From Aliidiomarina sp. (lineage in GTDB: Bacteria > Pseudomonadota > Gammaproteobacteria > Enterobacterales > Alteromonadaceae): DNA of 64,000 nt. The stretch covers positions 132,557 through 196,556 of the forward strand of contig NZ_JAIUMR010000004.1 of the NCBI RefSeq assembly GCF_022565475.1, given 5' to 3'. Made by a program: the position numbers and the translations under genes. Positions 56,670-64,000 of the stretch are shown here, piece after piece (position 1 is the first letter of the stretch; the number at the start of each line of letters is the position of its first letter). The notes under the pieces were generated by a model, which saw nothing but the letters and a program-made list of their open reading frames with translations, did no database searches and was not told where the DNA came from.

Positions 56670-57503
56670 ATGCGACAATATTTGGACTTGATGCGCCATG
56701 TGCTGGAAAATGGCACGGTCAAAGAAGATCGCACGGGCACAGGAACACGCAGCGTATTTGGTTATCAGATGCGCTTTGACTTAGCCGCCGGTTTTCCGTT
56801 GGTGACGACCAAGAAATGTCACTTACGCTCGATCATTCATGAACTCCTCTGGTTCCTGCAAGGTGACACCAATATCCAATATTTACGCGACAATGGTGTC
56901 AGTATCTGGGACGAGTGGGCAACGGATTCTGGTGATCTTGGGCCAGTATACGGTGCCATGTGGCGGAATTGGCCAACACCTGAAGGCGGCCATGTCGACC
57001 AAATTAAAGAGCTCATTGACGAAATTAAGCAAAACCCAGACTCGCGTCGTTTGCTGGTTAGTGCATGGAATCCAGCGTTATTGCCGAATCCGAAATTGGC
57101 ACCAAAAGCCAATGCAGAGCAGGGCCGACAAGCATTGCCACCGTGCCATACGCTGTTTCAGTTTTACGTTGCCGACGGCAAGCTGTCCTGCCAGCTCTAT
57201 CAACGTAGTGCGGATATTTTCCTTGGTGTTCCGTTCAATATCGCTAGCTATGCGCTATTTACCATGATGGTCGCGCAAGTCTGTGATTTAGAGCTTGGTG
57301 AGTTTATTCATACCTTTGGCGATGCGCATTTGTACTCCAACCATATGGAACAGGCGCAATTGCAGTTAAGTCGTGAACCGCATCCATTGCCGACCATGCG
57401 CTTGAACCCTGACGTGAAGGACATCTTTGCATTTCGTATTGACGACTTTGAGCTTGAGAATTATCAAGCGCATCCACATATTAAAGCTCCGGTGGCGATT
57501 TAA
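56670..57503 (+). CDS. thyA: Thymidylate synthase
   Basis: This enzyme methylates dUMP to dTMP using methylene-tetrahydrofolate. The long frame opens at 56595 inside lgt; the ATG at 56670 with AGGAG upstream is the right start (277 residues). Catalytic Cys is in [12 protein letters not shown], dUMP contacts in [18 protein letters not shown], and it ends APVAI. It has about 13 more residues than E. coli ThyA, inserted just before the catalytic loop ([15 protein letters not shown]), as seen in some relatives. It works with FolA (33259-33768). Confidence 0.95.
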   Translation: MRQYLDLMRHVLENGTVKEDRTGTGTRSVFGYQMRFDLAAGFPLVTTKKCHLRSIIHELLWFLQGDTNIQYLRDNGVSIWDEWATDSGDLGPVYGAMWRNWPTPEGGHVDQIKELIDEIKQNPDSRRLLVSAWNPALLPNPKLAPKANAEQGRQALPPCHTLFQFYVADGKLSCQLYQRSADIFLGVPFNIASYALFTMMVAQVCDLELGEFIHTFGDAHLYSNHMEQAQLQLSREPHPLPTMRLNPDVKDIFAFRIDDFELENYQAHPHIKAPVAI

Positions 57504-57514
57504 TAAGGTCATGC

Positions 57515-58309
57515 ATGAGTAGTACTGATTGGCAAAAACGTTTTGCTGGCATTGAGCGTCTTTATGGCAGCGATGGTGCCACCGCGTTACAGAATCTCCA
57601 TCTCGTTGTGATTGGTTTGGGTGGCGTCGGCTCATGGGCTGCCGAAGCATTGGCTCGCAGTGGGGTCGGTAAACTCACGTTAATCGACATGGACGAAGTG
57701 TGCTTGAGCAATGTCAATCGCCAGTCCCATGCATTGACGAGTACGGTCGGTCAGCTGAAAACTGAAGTGCTTGCGGAGCGCTTGCGTGGCATTAATCCGG
57801 AAATCGATATTCACATTGTCGATGACTTTATCAATCGCGAGAATATCGCGGCCTATTTGCAAGACAAACCCGATGGCGTACTCGACGCAATCGATAGTTT
57901 ACAAGCCAAGGTTGCACTTTTGGCATGGTGTAAACGGCAGAAAATCCCAGTGGTAACAACCGGTGGCGCGGGTGGTCAAATGGATCCGAGCCAAATTGCG
58001 GTTACCGATGTGGCGAAGGTCACTCAAGATCCGCTGATGGCGAAAGTGCGTAATCAACTGCGACGGGACTATGGCTTCAGTCGTAATCCGAAGCGTAAGT
58101 TCGGTATTGATTGTGTGTATTCAACCGAGCAGTTGCGTTACCCGCGAGGTGACGGCACCGTGTCGTATGCAAAGCCGGGTGATCGTGGTGTCAACATGGA
58201 TTGTGCGACGGGTTTTGGTGCGTCGATGATGGTCACCGCCAGCTTTGGTTTATTTGCGGCAGCGAAGTTGCTCAGTCGCGTACTGCCAGCACAAACGCCG
58301 AGTTCATGA
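57515..58309 (+). CDS. tcdA: tRNA threonylcarbamoyladenosine dehydratase TcdA
   Basis: This E1-like enzyme cyclises t6A37 in tRNA to ct6A with ATP. The ThiF/UBA-type nucleotide site is VIGLGGVGSWAAEALARSG, followed by LIDMDEVCLSNVNRQ and DAIDSLQAKVALLAWC. Its length of 264 residues fits E. coli TcdA (CsdL). It converges on a SufE-like gene with a 6-base overlap; in E. coli tcdA is linked to csdA-csdE, and CsdE assists it, so the neighbour is functionally meaningful. Confidence 0.94.
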   Translation: MSSTDWQKRFAGIERLYGSDGATALQNLHLVVIGLGGVGSWAAEALARSGVGKLTLIDMDEVCLSNVNRQSHALTSTVGQLKTEVLAERLRGINPEIDIHIVDDFINRENIAAYLQDKPDGVLDAIDSLQAKVALLAWCKRQKIPVVTTGGAGGQMDPSQIAVTDVAKVTQDPLMAKVRNQLRRDYGFSRNPKRKFGIDCVYSTEQLRYPRGDGTVSYAKPGDRGVNMDCATGFGASMMVTASFGLFAAAKLLSRVLPAQTPSS

Positions 58310-58726
58310 CGTCGAGCTGTGCTTTTGAGCGATGGTCTGTACCGTTTTGCTGATTTGAAACAAACCGTTACTGCGCGATGGACTGAGTTGCTGACTCAGT
58401 CCGCACTGTTCAAGCCATGCAGGGAAATCGAACTGGGCAATATGCGCTGCAGTGGTATTCTGTACAGGCGCTAACATCACCACAATTAGGCCACGGATTA
58501 AGCGCGAAGTACTATCGATTCGGAAGTTCAGTTTTGTTCTCGGATTTTCGCTATAATCGAGCCAAACCGCAGCTTCACAACCTTCGACCAGAAGGTCATC
58601 GTGACGCGGCGCAAGCTCATCAGCTGTGAGTCCTTTTGCCCAGTGTAACAAGAGGCGATAGCGACTTTCCCAACCTTGGGATTGCTGAAAACTTGTTTGA
58701 ATATCGTCTGCAGTTGGCCATGCCAT
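58304..58726 (-). CDS. csdE: SufE/CsdE-family sulfur acceptor protein
   Basis: 140 residues. The persulfide-accepting Cys is in LLVEGCEAAVWLDY (about residue 49), matching the GC-x-S/A-x-VWL context of SufE and CsdE. It accepts sulfur from a cysteine desulfurase, but neither a SufS nor a CsdA gene is seen in the window. Pairing with tcdA favours CsdE over SufE; the symbol is given on that basis only. Confidence 0.82.
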   Translation of the reverse strand: MAWPTADDIQTSFQQSQGWESRYRLLLHWAKGLTADELAPRHDDLLVEGCEAAVWLDYSENPRTKLNFRIDSTSRLIRGLIVVMLAPVQNTTAAHIAQFDFPAWLEQCGLSQQLSPSRSNGLFQISKTVQTIAQKHSSTS

Positions 58727-58896
58727 AATGTTTTCCTAAGTGGTTTGCGCTTTAAACACACTGCCAGCCAGAGTTGACAGTCAGTGCCGGAACAATTTGC
58801 GCACATTATAGCTGCAACACTTGTGTCATGCAGGCGCCTTTTACATAATGCACGCTTATGTCAATTCGACGTAGGTTTGAGAAGAAGGAAGAGGTT

Positions 58897-59646
58897 ATGA
58901 AAATTTTGGTCGCGGTCAAGCGCGTCATTGACTACAACGTCAAAGTTCGCGTCAAAGCCGATCAGTCAGACGTAGATTTAAGTAACGTTAAAATGGCACT
59001 GAACCCATTCTGCGAAATTGCGGTGGAAGAAGCCGTACGCTTGAAAGAGCAAGGTACTGCAGAAGAAGTTGTCGTGGTGTCGATTGGTCCGAAAAGCTGC
59101 CAAGAACAAATTCGTACAGCGTTGGCTTTAGGTGCTGATCGCGGTATTCATGTTGAAACCGATGAAATGCCTGACTCGCTTGCCGTTGCAAAAATTCTCA
59201 ATAAGTTGGTTGCCGAAGAGGCACCTCAGCTGGTGATTCTAGGCAAACAGTCGATTGACTCCGACAATAATCAAACTGGTCAAATGCTGGCGGCACTGAG
59301 TGATATGCCACAGGGCACATTTGCTTCAGAAGTAAAAGTCGACGGTGACAAGGTTGAGGTTACCCGTGAAGTCGATGGCGGCCTGCAAACGTTAGCGTTG
59401 AGCTTACCTGCGATTGTGACCACAGATTTACGTTTAAATACCCCGCGTTATGCATCGCTACCGAACATCATGAAGGCGAAACGCAAGCCACTGGATGTGA
59501 AAACACCAGCAGATTTAGGGGTAGAAACCGGCAGCAAAATTTCGGTATTGAAAGTTGAGTCACCGGCAGAGCGTAGCGCCGGCATTAAAGTTGCCGACGT
59601 TGCAGAGTTAGTTGAGAAATTGAAAAACGAGGCAAAAGTACTATGA
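58897..59646 (+). CDS. etfB: Electron transfer flavoprotein, beta subunit
   Basis: Small subunit of ETF, which takes electrons from acyl-CoA and other dehydrogenases and passes them to ETF:ubiquinone oxidoreductase. The frame opens at 58858; the ATG at 58897 after AAGGAAGAGG gives [20 protein letters not shown] and 249 residues. [22 protein letters not shown] is the AMP/partner-contact region and the recognition loop [20 protein letters not shown] is present. It overlaps etfA by 4 bases. Confidence 0.95.
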   Translation: MKILVAVKRVIDYNVKVRVKADQSDVDLSNVKMALNPFCEIAVEEAVRLKEQGTAEEVVVVSIGPKSCQEQIRTALALGADRGIHVETDEMPDSLAVAKILNKLVAEEAPQLVILGKQSIDSDNNQTGQMLAALSDMPQGTFASEVKVDGDKVEVTREVDGGLQTLALSLPAIVTTDLRLNTPRYASLPNIMKAKRKPLDVKTPADLGVETGSKISVLKVESPAERSAGIKVADVAELVEKLKNEAKVL

Positions 59647-60575
59647 GCATTTTAGTTGTCGCAGATCACGATAATAAAGCCCTCAACCCTGCCACATTGA
59701 AAACACTAACCGCCGCGCAGGCGATGGGTGATGATATTCATGTCTTAGTCGCTGGTGAAAACTGTGCTGATGTTGCTAATGAAGTTGCCAAAGCTGCTGG
59801 CGTGAGCAAGGTTTTACTTGCCGATAACGCGGCTTATGGACATCAATTAGCAGAAAACTTGAGTGCTTTAGTGGTGAGTTTAGGCAAGTCTTATAGCCAT
59901 ATCGTCGCTTCCGCAACCACGACGGGTAAGAACTTTATGCCACGTGTTGCTGTGCTACTTGACGTTGCTCAAGTCTCAGACATTATTGCGGTGGAGTCAG
60001 CGGATACATTCAAGCGTCCAATTTATGCGGGTAACGCGATTGCTACGGTTAAGTGTGACGAAGCAATTAAAGTCATCACCGTGCGTTCGACTGCATTTGA
60101 TGCAGTGGCTGCCGAAGGCGGCTCAGCAACGGTTGAGTCGATCGATGATGTATTTGCATCAGACAAAGTTACATTCGTTGGTGAGCAAGTCGCGGCATCA
60201 GAGCGCCCAGATTTATCGGCAGCTCGTGTTGTTATTTCCGGTGGTCGTGGCATGCAAAATGGCGAAAACTTTGCCTTATTGGAAAAAGTCGCCGATAAAC
60301 TCGGTGCCGCCATTGGTGCTTCACGCGCAGCGGTCGACGCAGGTTTCGTGCCGAATGATATGCAGGTCGGTCAAACGGGTAAAATTGTCGCACCTGAGCT
60401 TTATATCGCGGTTGGCATCAGTGGAGCCATCCAACATTTAGCGGGTATGAAAGACTCGAAAGTGATTGTGGCGATTAATAAAGACGAAGAAGCGCCGATT
60501 TTCTCGGTCGCAGATTACGGTTTAGTTGCCGATTTATTTGAGGCGCTACCGGAATTAGAAAAAGCATTATCTTAA
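59643..60575 (+). CDS. etfA: Electron transfer flavoprotein, alpha subunit
   Basis: FAD-binding subunit of ETF. 310 residues; the C-terminal FAD signature is [20 protein letters not shown] followed by [36 protein letters not shown] is the family's domain II start. The ATG overlaps the etfB stop (ATGA), so expression is coupled. The ETF dehydrogenase is not in the window. Confidence 0.96.
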   Translation: MSILVVADHDNKALNPATLKTLTAAQAMGDDIHVLVAGENCADVANEVAKAAGVSKVLLADNAAYGHQLAENLSALVVSLGKSYSHIVASATTTGKNFMPRVAVLLDVAQVSDIIAVESADTFKRPIYAGNAIATVKCDEAIKVITVRSTAFDAVAAEGGSATVESIDDVFASDKVTFVGEQVAASERPDLSAARVVISGGRGMQNGENFALLEKVADKLGAAIGASRAAVDAGFVPNDMQVGQTGKIVAPELYIAVGISGAIQHLAGMKDSKVIVAINKDEEAPIFSVADYGLVADLFEALPELEKALS

Positions 60576-60582
60576 CTGCGTG

Positions 60583-60620
60583 ACAAGCAGGTTGGTCCTC
60601 TGCTAACCTGCTTGTTAATA
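60583..60620 (+). terminator. Probable terminator of etfBA
   Basis: A perfect 11-bp stem, ACAAGCAGGTT/AACCTGCTTGT, with an 11-base loop lies 7 bases after the etfA stop. The tail is only weakly T-rich, so efficiency is uncertain. Confidence 0.6.
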
Positions 60621-60747
60621 AAAGATTAAAAAAAGTCGGCTATTTGACTCTAAATACTTGCGTAAATGTGAGTAATCATACATGATTTTTGAAAGTCATT
60701 AGCCAGGGACACCCGGCTTGGGGTACGCAGGATAGGTGGCAACAACA

Positions 60748-62568
60748 ATGAAAAGAAAAACAACTATGTTTAAAAAACTTCCACTTGCAGCAGCTGTAGG
60801 CTTAGCAATCGCGGCCGTGCCAGCGCAAGCAAAGGATTTCGAAGTTGGTCCATTTGCTATTTCTTTTGACTCAACCTTCTCGCTTGGAGCAATCTGGCGG
60901 ACTGGTTCGCGTGATGTACGAGTGTTGCATCCGGGTAACTATGAAGGTGGTCAAGGTCAGTCGGGTGTTGCCGATGACGGTAACCTCAACTTTGACCGTG
61001 GTGATTTAACCTCGCTTGTATTTAAGGGCGTTCATGACCTTGATATCAGTACCCAAAACATGGGTGGTCTCTTTGTCCGCTTTAATTACTGGTATGACGA
61101 CGTGCTTGAAAACGAAGCGTTCGCGCACGGCCATAACGGGACGAACTATTTCCCGAATGCCCGTTTAGATTCAGACGCGTTTGATGATTACTCGAAAGGT
61201 AAAGGTGCCAACCTACTCGATGCGTTCTACTATACGCAATTCGACATTGGTAACCGTCCAGTTGACTTACGGATCGGCCGTCAGGTCTTAAGCTGGGGTG
61301 AGAGTACGTTTATCTTCAACGGTGTTAACTCAATTAACCCGCTCGACGTTAACGCAGCTCGCCGTCCAGGCGCGGAAATCAAAGAAGCGCTCTTACCGGT
61401 CGGTATGGTTAGCACTTCAATTGGTATTCGTGACAACACGACACTCGACGCTTTCGTTGGCTTTGAATGGGACAACACCAAGCTCGATGGTTGTGGTACC
61501 TTCTTCTCAACGGTTGATATCCTAGGTGGTCCAGGTTGTAACAAAGTAACCTTGAACCCAGAAGTTGCGCCAGGTCGTTTCTTGAGCGACCGTGAATCAG
61601 TCGAAGCGGGTTTATACGTTGCGCGTGCAGCCGACGTCAAAGCAAGCAATAGCGGACAATGGGGTATTGGCTTGCGCCATTACTCACTCGACCTCGATAC
61701 TGAGTTTGGCCTTTACTACATTAACGTACACAACCATGCGCCGATTATTTCTGCGTATGACTGGAACACGCCAGCACCAAGCAACAACATCGTTTCGACG
61801 AACGGTCCAATGTACTTCGCTGAGTGGCCAGAAGACAACCAGATCTGGGGTGCAAGCTTCAGTACCATGCTCGGTAATTGGTCGTGGGCTGGTGAAGTGA
61901 GCTACCGTCCTAATCAAGCAGTTCAAATTAACACCACAGAAATCTTGACCGCAGGTTTGCAGCCAAATGTTCCAAGTTCTTTCGAGCAGCGCATTCGTGC
62001 AGCACGCCCGAACGGTGTTCCTGTGGGTAACTACGCGGCGGGTTATGAAGAGTTGAAAGTGTATCAAGCACAGATGACCTTCATTAACTTCTTCGAGCAG
62101 TTCTGGATTTCAGACCGGATGACAGTTATCGCCGAAGTCGCAGCGAACCACATCGACAACCTGCCAGGTTTAGATACGCAGCGTTTTGGTCGTAGCCCTG
62201 TTTATGGCAAATGTTTAACGGTTCGTGACCAGCAGCGTTTGGGTAATCCAGCACCTGCGGGCAACATCAACTGTGATGGTTTCGTAACGACGACTTCATA
62301 TGGTTATCGTTTACGTGCAGCGTTTGACTTTAACAACGCGATTCGCGGTTGGAACTTAACACCGACATTGGTTGTTAACCACGACGTTAAAGGTTATTCA
62401 CCGAACGCAAACTTCATCGAAGGCCGTTTGAACCTAGGTGTGTTGGTTGAAGGTAGCTACATGAGTAAGTACCGCGTTGTGCTAGGTTACAACAACTACA
62501 GCGGTGCCGATTATGATCCAATGCAAGACCGTGATCATATCTCTGCAAGCTTCTCAATGTCATTCTAA
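60748..62568 (+). CDS. DUF1302 family outer-membrane-type protein
   Basis: About 606 residues. A GTG at 60736 opens the frame; the ATG at 60748 (AGG upstream) or 60766 is likelier. A signal peptide (KKLPLAAAVGLAIAAVPAQA) is followed by a beta-rich, aromatic-rich sequence with many Asn/Gly/Asp turns and a terminal Phe (SFSMSF), typical of outer-membrane beta-barrels. LRIGRQVLSWGES and NGVNSINPLDVNAARRPGAE are DUF1302 hallmarks. In related bacteria DUF1302 genes pair with DUF1329 and lipid or sterol uptake genes; no DUF1329 partner is visible here. Codon bias suggests strong expression. Confidence 0.88.
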   Translation: MKRKTTMFKKLPLAAAVGLAIAAVPAQAKDFEVGPFAISFDSTFSLGAIWRTGSRDVRVLHPGNYEGGQGQSGVADDGNLNFDRGDLTSLVFKGVHDLDISTQNMGGLFVRFNYWYDDVLENEAFAHGHNGTNYFPNARLDSDAFDDYSKGKGANLLDAFYYTQFDIGNRPVDLRIGRQVLSWGESTFIFNGVNSINPLDVNAARRPGAEIKEALLPVGMVSTSIGIRDNTTLDAFVGFEWDNTKLDGCGTFFSTVDILGGPGCNKVTLNPEVAPGRFLSDRESVEAGLYVARAADVKASNSGQWGIGLRHYSLDLDTEFGLYYINVHNHAPIISAYDWNTPAPSNNIVSTNGPMYFAEWPEDNQIWGASFSTMLGNWSWAGEVSYRPNQAVQINTTEILTAGLQPNVPSSFEQRIRAARPNGVPVGNYAAGYEELKVYQAQMTFINFFEQFWISDRMTVIAEVAANHIDNLPGLDTQRFGRSPVYGKCLTVRDQQRLGNPAPAGNINCDGFVTTTSYGYRLRAAFDFNNAIRGWNLTPTLVVNHDVKGYSPNANFIEGRLNLGVLVEGSYMSKYRVVLGYNNYSGADYDPMQDRDHISASFSMSF

Positions 62569-62587
62569 GCACTTGAACGTTTAGCTG

Positions 62588-62613
62588 AAAGCCGCCTCCG
62601 GGCGGCTTTTTTG
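62588..62613 (+). terminator. Rho-independent terminator after the DUF1302 gene
   Basis: AAAGCCGCC/GGCGGCTTT around loop TCCG with a six-T tail, 20 bases after the stop. Confidence 0.9.
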
Positions 62614-62630
62614 TAAGGAAATTTTAGGTT

Positions 62631-63344
62631 ATGGCGAGTTGGAATGAGTTTCTTGCGCAACAGCAGGAGCAGGCATACTTCCAGTCATTAATGGCGAAGC
62701 TGACAGCGGCCAAGCAACAAGGCTGTGTTATTTATCCACCACAGCATCAGATCTTCCGTGCGTTTGAGCTAACCGCTCTCGACGCCGTGAAAGTGGTGAT
62801 TGTCGGTCAAGATCCATACCACCAGCCTGGACAGGCAAACGGGTTGGCTTTCTCGGTGACGGCCGGGGTTAAAGTGCCACCATCCTTGCGTAACATTTAT
62901 AAAGCGATTGCGCGTGATTACATTGATTTGGCTATCCCTGAATCGGGTGACTTATCCAAGTGGGCGCAGCAAGGTGCATTGCTGCTTAACACATCGCTGA
63001 CGGTTGAGCATGGCAAAGCGGGTGCGCACGCGAAGTGGGGCTGGCATGAGTTTACCGAGCGGGCGCTGCGTTACTTGGCTGAACATAAAGCCGCAGTGTA
63101 TTTGCTGTGGGGTGCGCACGCCCAAGCTGCAGCAATGAAAGCTTTGGCAGGAACCCGCTATGAGTCCGAAAGCTTATTATTGACTGCGGTGCATCCGTCA
63201 CCGCTTTCGGCACATAAAGGCTTTTTTGACTGTGGGCACTTTCGTTTGGCAAATGAATGGCTCGTTGAGCGCGGTCAATCGGCGATTGAATGGTTGCCAA
63301 CTGAACAAAACGTGAGCAAACAGTCAGATATGTTCACATTTTGA
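62631..63344 (+). CDS. ung: Uracil-DNA glycosylase (family 1)
   Basis: This enzyme removes uracil from DNA. The catalytic water-activating loop is GQDPYHQPGQANGLAFSV (Asp about residue 62), the Leu-intercalation loop is HPSPLSAHKGFFDCGHF, and LLLNTSLTV is the uracil-recognition strand. 237 residues, slightly longer than E. coli Ung (229), with a C-terminal extension ending QSDMFTF. TAAGGA lies upstream. Confidence 0.96.
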   Translation: MASWNEFLAQQQEQAYFQSLMAKLTAAKQQGCVIYPPQHQIFRAFELTALDAVKVVIVGQDPYHQPGQANGLAFSVTAGVKVPPSLRNIYKAIARDYIDLAIPESGDLSKWAQQGALLLNTSLTVEHGKAGAHAKWGWHEFTERALRYLAEHKAAVYLLWGAHAQAAAMKALAGTRYESESLLLTAVHPSPLSAHKGFFDCGHFRLANEWLVERGQSAIEWLPTEQNVSKQSDMFTF

Positions 63345-63509
63345 TAACATTCCGCTTGGCTAAAAATTCGTCTTGTGATACAACATTGCAGCGGTTGTAA
63401 GAATAACAAAAAAAACAACAAGCGTTTCATGTAGTGGTCACAATTCTCACAGATACTGTTGACCGAATCGCAGTGATATCACAACGCAAACCACGCAAGG
63501 GGGATTCCC

Positions 63510-63674
63510 ATGAACCATACTGAAGAACTTGGTAATAACGAGAAATCGAGTAAGGGCCGGGCAAAGCGCAAGTGGCGCGAGATTGAAGCTCTCAAAGAGC
63601 GGCAGCGTTTGGAAAAAGAGTTGATGGATCTCGATTACTGCTACGACTTAGAATCCGACGACCTCGAATTCTAA
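63510..63674 (+). CDS. DUF3545 family small protein
   Basis: A 54-residue gene. The ATG follows AAGGGGG with good spacing and the frame ends just before a strong terminator. The central KRKWREIEALKERQRLEKELMD segment is a basic amphipathic helix characteristic of DUF3545 proteins of gammaproteobacteria, followed by an acidic tail. Function is unknown; the helix may bind a protein or nucleic acid partner. The 165-base spacer after ung probably holds its promoter. Confidence 0.83.
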   Translation: MNHTEELGNNEKSSKGRAKRKWREIEALKERQRLEKELMDLDYCYDLESDDLEF

Positions 63675-63675
63675 G

Positions 63676-63704
63676 AAAAAAGGCCTCAAATGAGGCCTTT
63701 TTTG
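63676..63704 (+). terminator. Terminator of the DUF3545 gene
   Basis: AAAAAAGGCCTCA/TGAGGCCTTTTTT with a two-base AA centre, symmetric and so usable from both strands; it begins 2 bases after the stop. Confidence 0.9.
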
Positions 63705-63707
63705 ATC

Positions 63708-64000
63708 CCGCTTGCGCGAGCTGGCGAAAGCCCGCTTCCGCGGCATTGAAACAAGTACGCCAGAGACGCCGTAAACCCATCCATGGGGGCTTGGATGCCG
63801 CATCCCTGTGGCATACACTCTGGCTTTACTTATTCCAGCGCCGCTTGCGCGAGCTGGCGAAAGTTCGCTTCCGCGGCATTGAAACAAGTACGCCAGAGAC
63901 GCCGTAAACCCATCCATGGGGGCTTGGATGCCGCATCCCTGCGGCATACACTCTGGCTTTACTTATTCCAGCGCCGCTTGCGCGAGCTGGCGAAAGTCCG
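63708..64000. repeat. Tandem array of 133-bp intergenic repeat units
   Basis: Units start (CCGCTTGCGCGAGCTGGCGA) at 63708, 63841 and 63974, an exact 133-base period; the third is cut by the window end. The two full units differ only at about three positions. Each contains a closing pair GCCAGAG/CTCTGGC (unit 1: 63759-63765 with 63818-63824) enclosing two hairpins: CCCAT-CC-ATGGG (63776-63787) and ATGCCGCA-TCCC-TGYGGCAT (63795-63814). Unit 1 has TGTGGCAT, unit 2 TGCGGCAT; the former still pairs through a G-T. The region has no credible gene: the period is not a multiple of three and frames shift between units. Confidence 0.9.

Noticed and set aside
63648..63947. 99-residue minus-strand open frame through the terminal repeats
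   Set aside because: It runs through non-coding 133-base repeats and the DUF3545 gene; the period is not a multiple of three and the peptide merely reflects the repeat.
63708..64000. CRISPR array
   Set aside because: The whole 133-base unit is repeated with no unique spacers and no cas genes are seen.

Overview
This is a chromosomal window from a gammaproteobacterium, most likely order Alteromonadales and probably the Idiomarina/Pseudidiomarina/Aliidiomarina group. That placement is an inference from gene content and order; no 16S or database comparison was possible. Supporting blocks are argR/mdh (divergent), ispB/rplU-rpmA-obg, mutH/rppH-ptsP-TauE-lgt-thyA, tcdA/sufE (convergent), etfB-etfA, an ArcA regulator beside a stand-alone HPt protein, and the gamma-specific small families DUF2982 and DUF3545. 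Base composition is near 50% GC, coding density is high, and no rRNA, tRNA, insertion sequence, prophage or CRISPR array was seen.

Layout. Bases 1-5.9 kb hold the 3' part of a heavy-metal efflux operon: a Cys-rich protein tail, a CusB-like adaptor with metal-binding domains at both ends, and an oversized CusA-like pump. Bases 5.9-8.9 kb carry a membrane-bound glycerophosphodiesterase, the DNA repair protein Ogt and a lipoprotein. Bases 8.9-14.1 kb hold a second RND pump (permease and lipoprotein adaptor) with a divergent LysR regulator. Bases 14.2-19.0 kb carry a chromate transporter and a tight operon of a DUF1538 membrane protein, a PII-like protein, a CBS protein, a hydrolase and a Nudix enzyme. 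Bases 19.2-31.1 kb hold acnB, an S10 peptidase, a glycosyltransferase, a DyP peroxidase, argR, mdh, a membrane protein, a frameshifted TPR gene and ispB. Bases 31.3-39.2 kb hold rplU-rpmA-obg, folA, an S33 hydrolase, a NatAB-like ABC exporter, an FAD oxidoreductase and a GNAT acetyltransferase. Bases 39.5-43 kb hold ahcY with adenosine kinase (clearance of S-adenosylhomocysteine products) and folE2.

The most unusual region is 43.1-50.6 kb. A minus-strand series reads rimB (retropepsin-like protease), rimK (ATP-grasp glutamate ligase), an M14/aspartoacylase-like metalloenzyme, rsmC, a sensor-kinase-like protein and then arcA. An HPt protein lies convergent to arcA and an EAL phosphodiesterase lies divergent from rimB. 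The kinase-like protein keeps its ATP-binding boxes but has Tyr where the phospho-accepting His should be. Writer (RimK), candidate eraser (M14 enzyme), protease and c-di-GMP enzyme together suggest an extended ribosome-modification system linked to signalling.

Bases 50.6-63.7 kb are mostly housekeeping: DUF2982, mutH, rppH, ptsP, a TauE/SafE permease, lgt, thyA, tcdA, a SufE-like protein, etfBA, a DUF1302 outer-membrane-type protein, ung and a small DUF3545 gene. The window ends in a tandem array of 133-bp units with strong internal dyad symmetry. A separate large palindromic, repeat-rich spacer lies at 39.2-39.4 kb. Many starts were moved inward from the longest open frame on the basis of Shine-Dalgarno position and family length; these are noted gene by gene.
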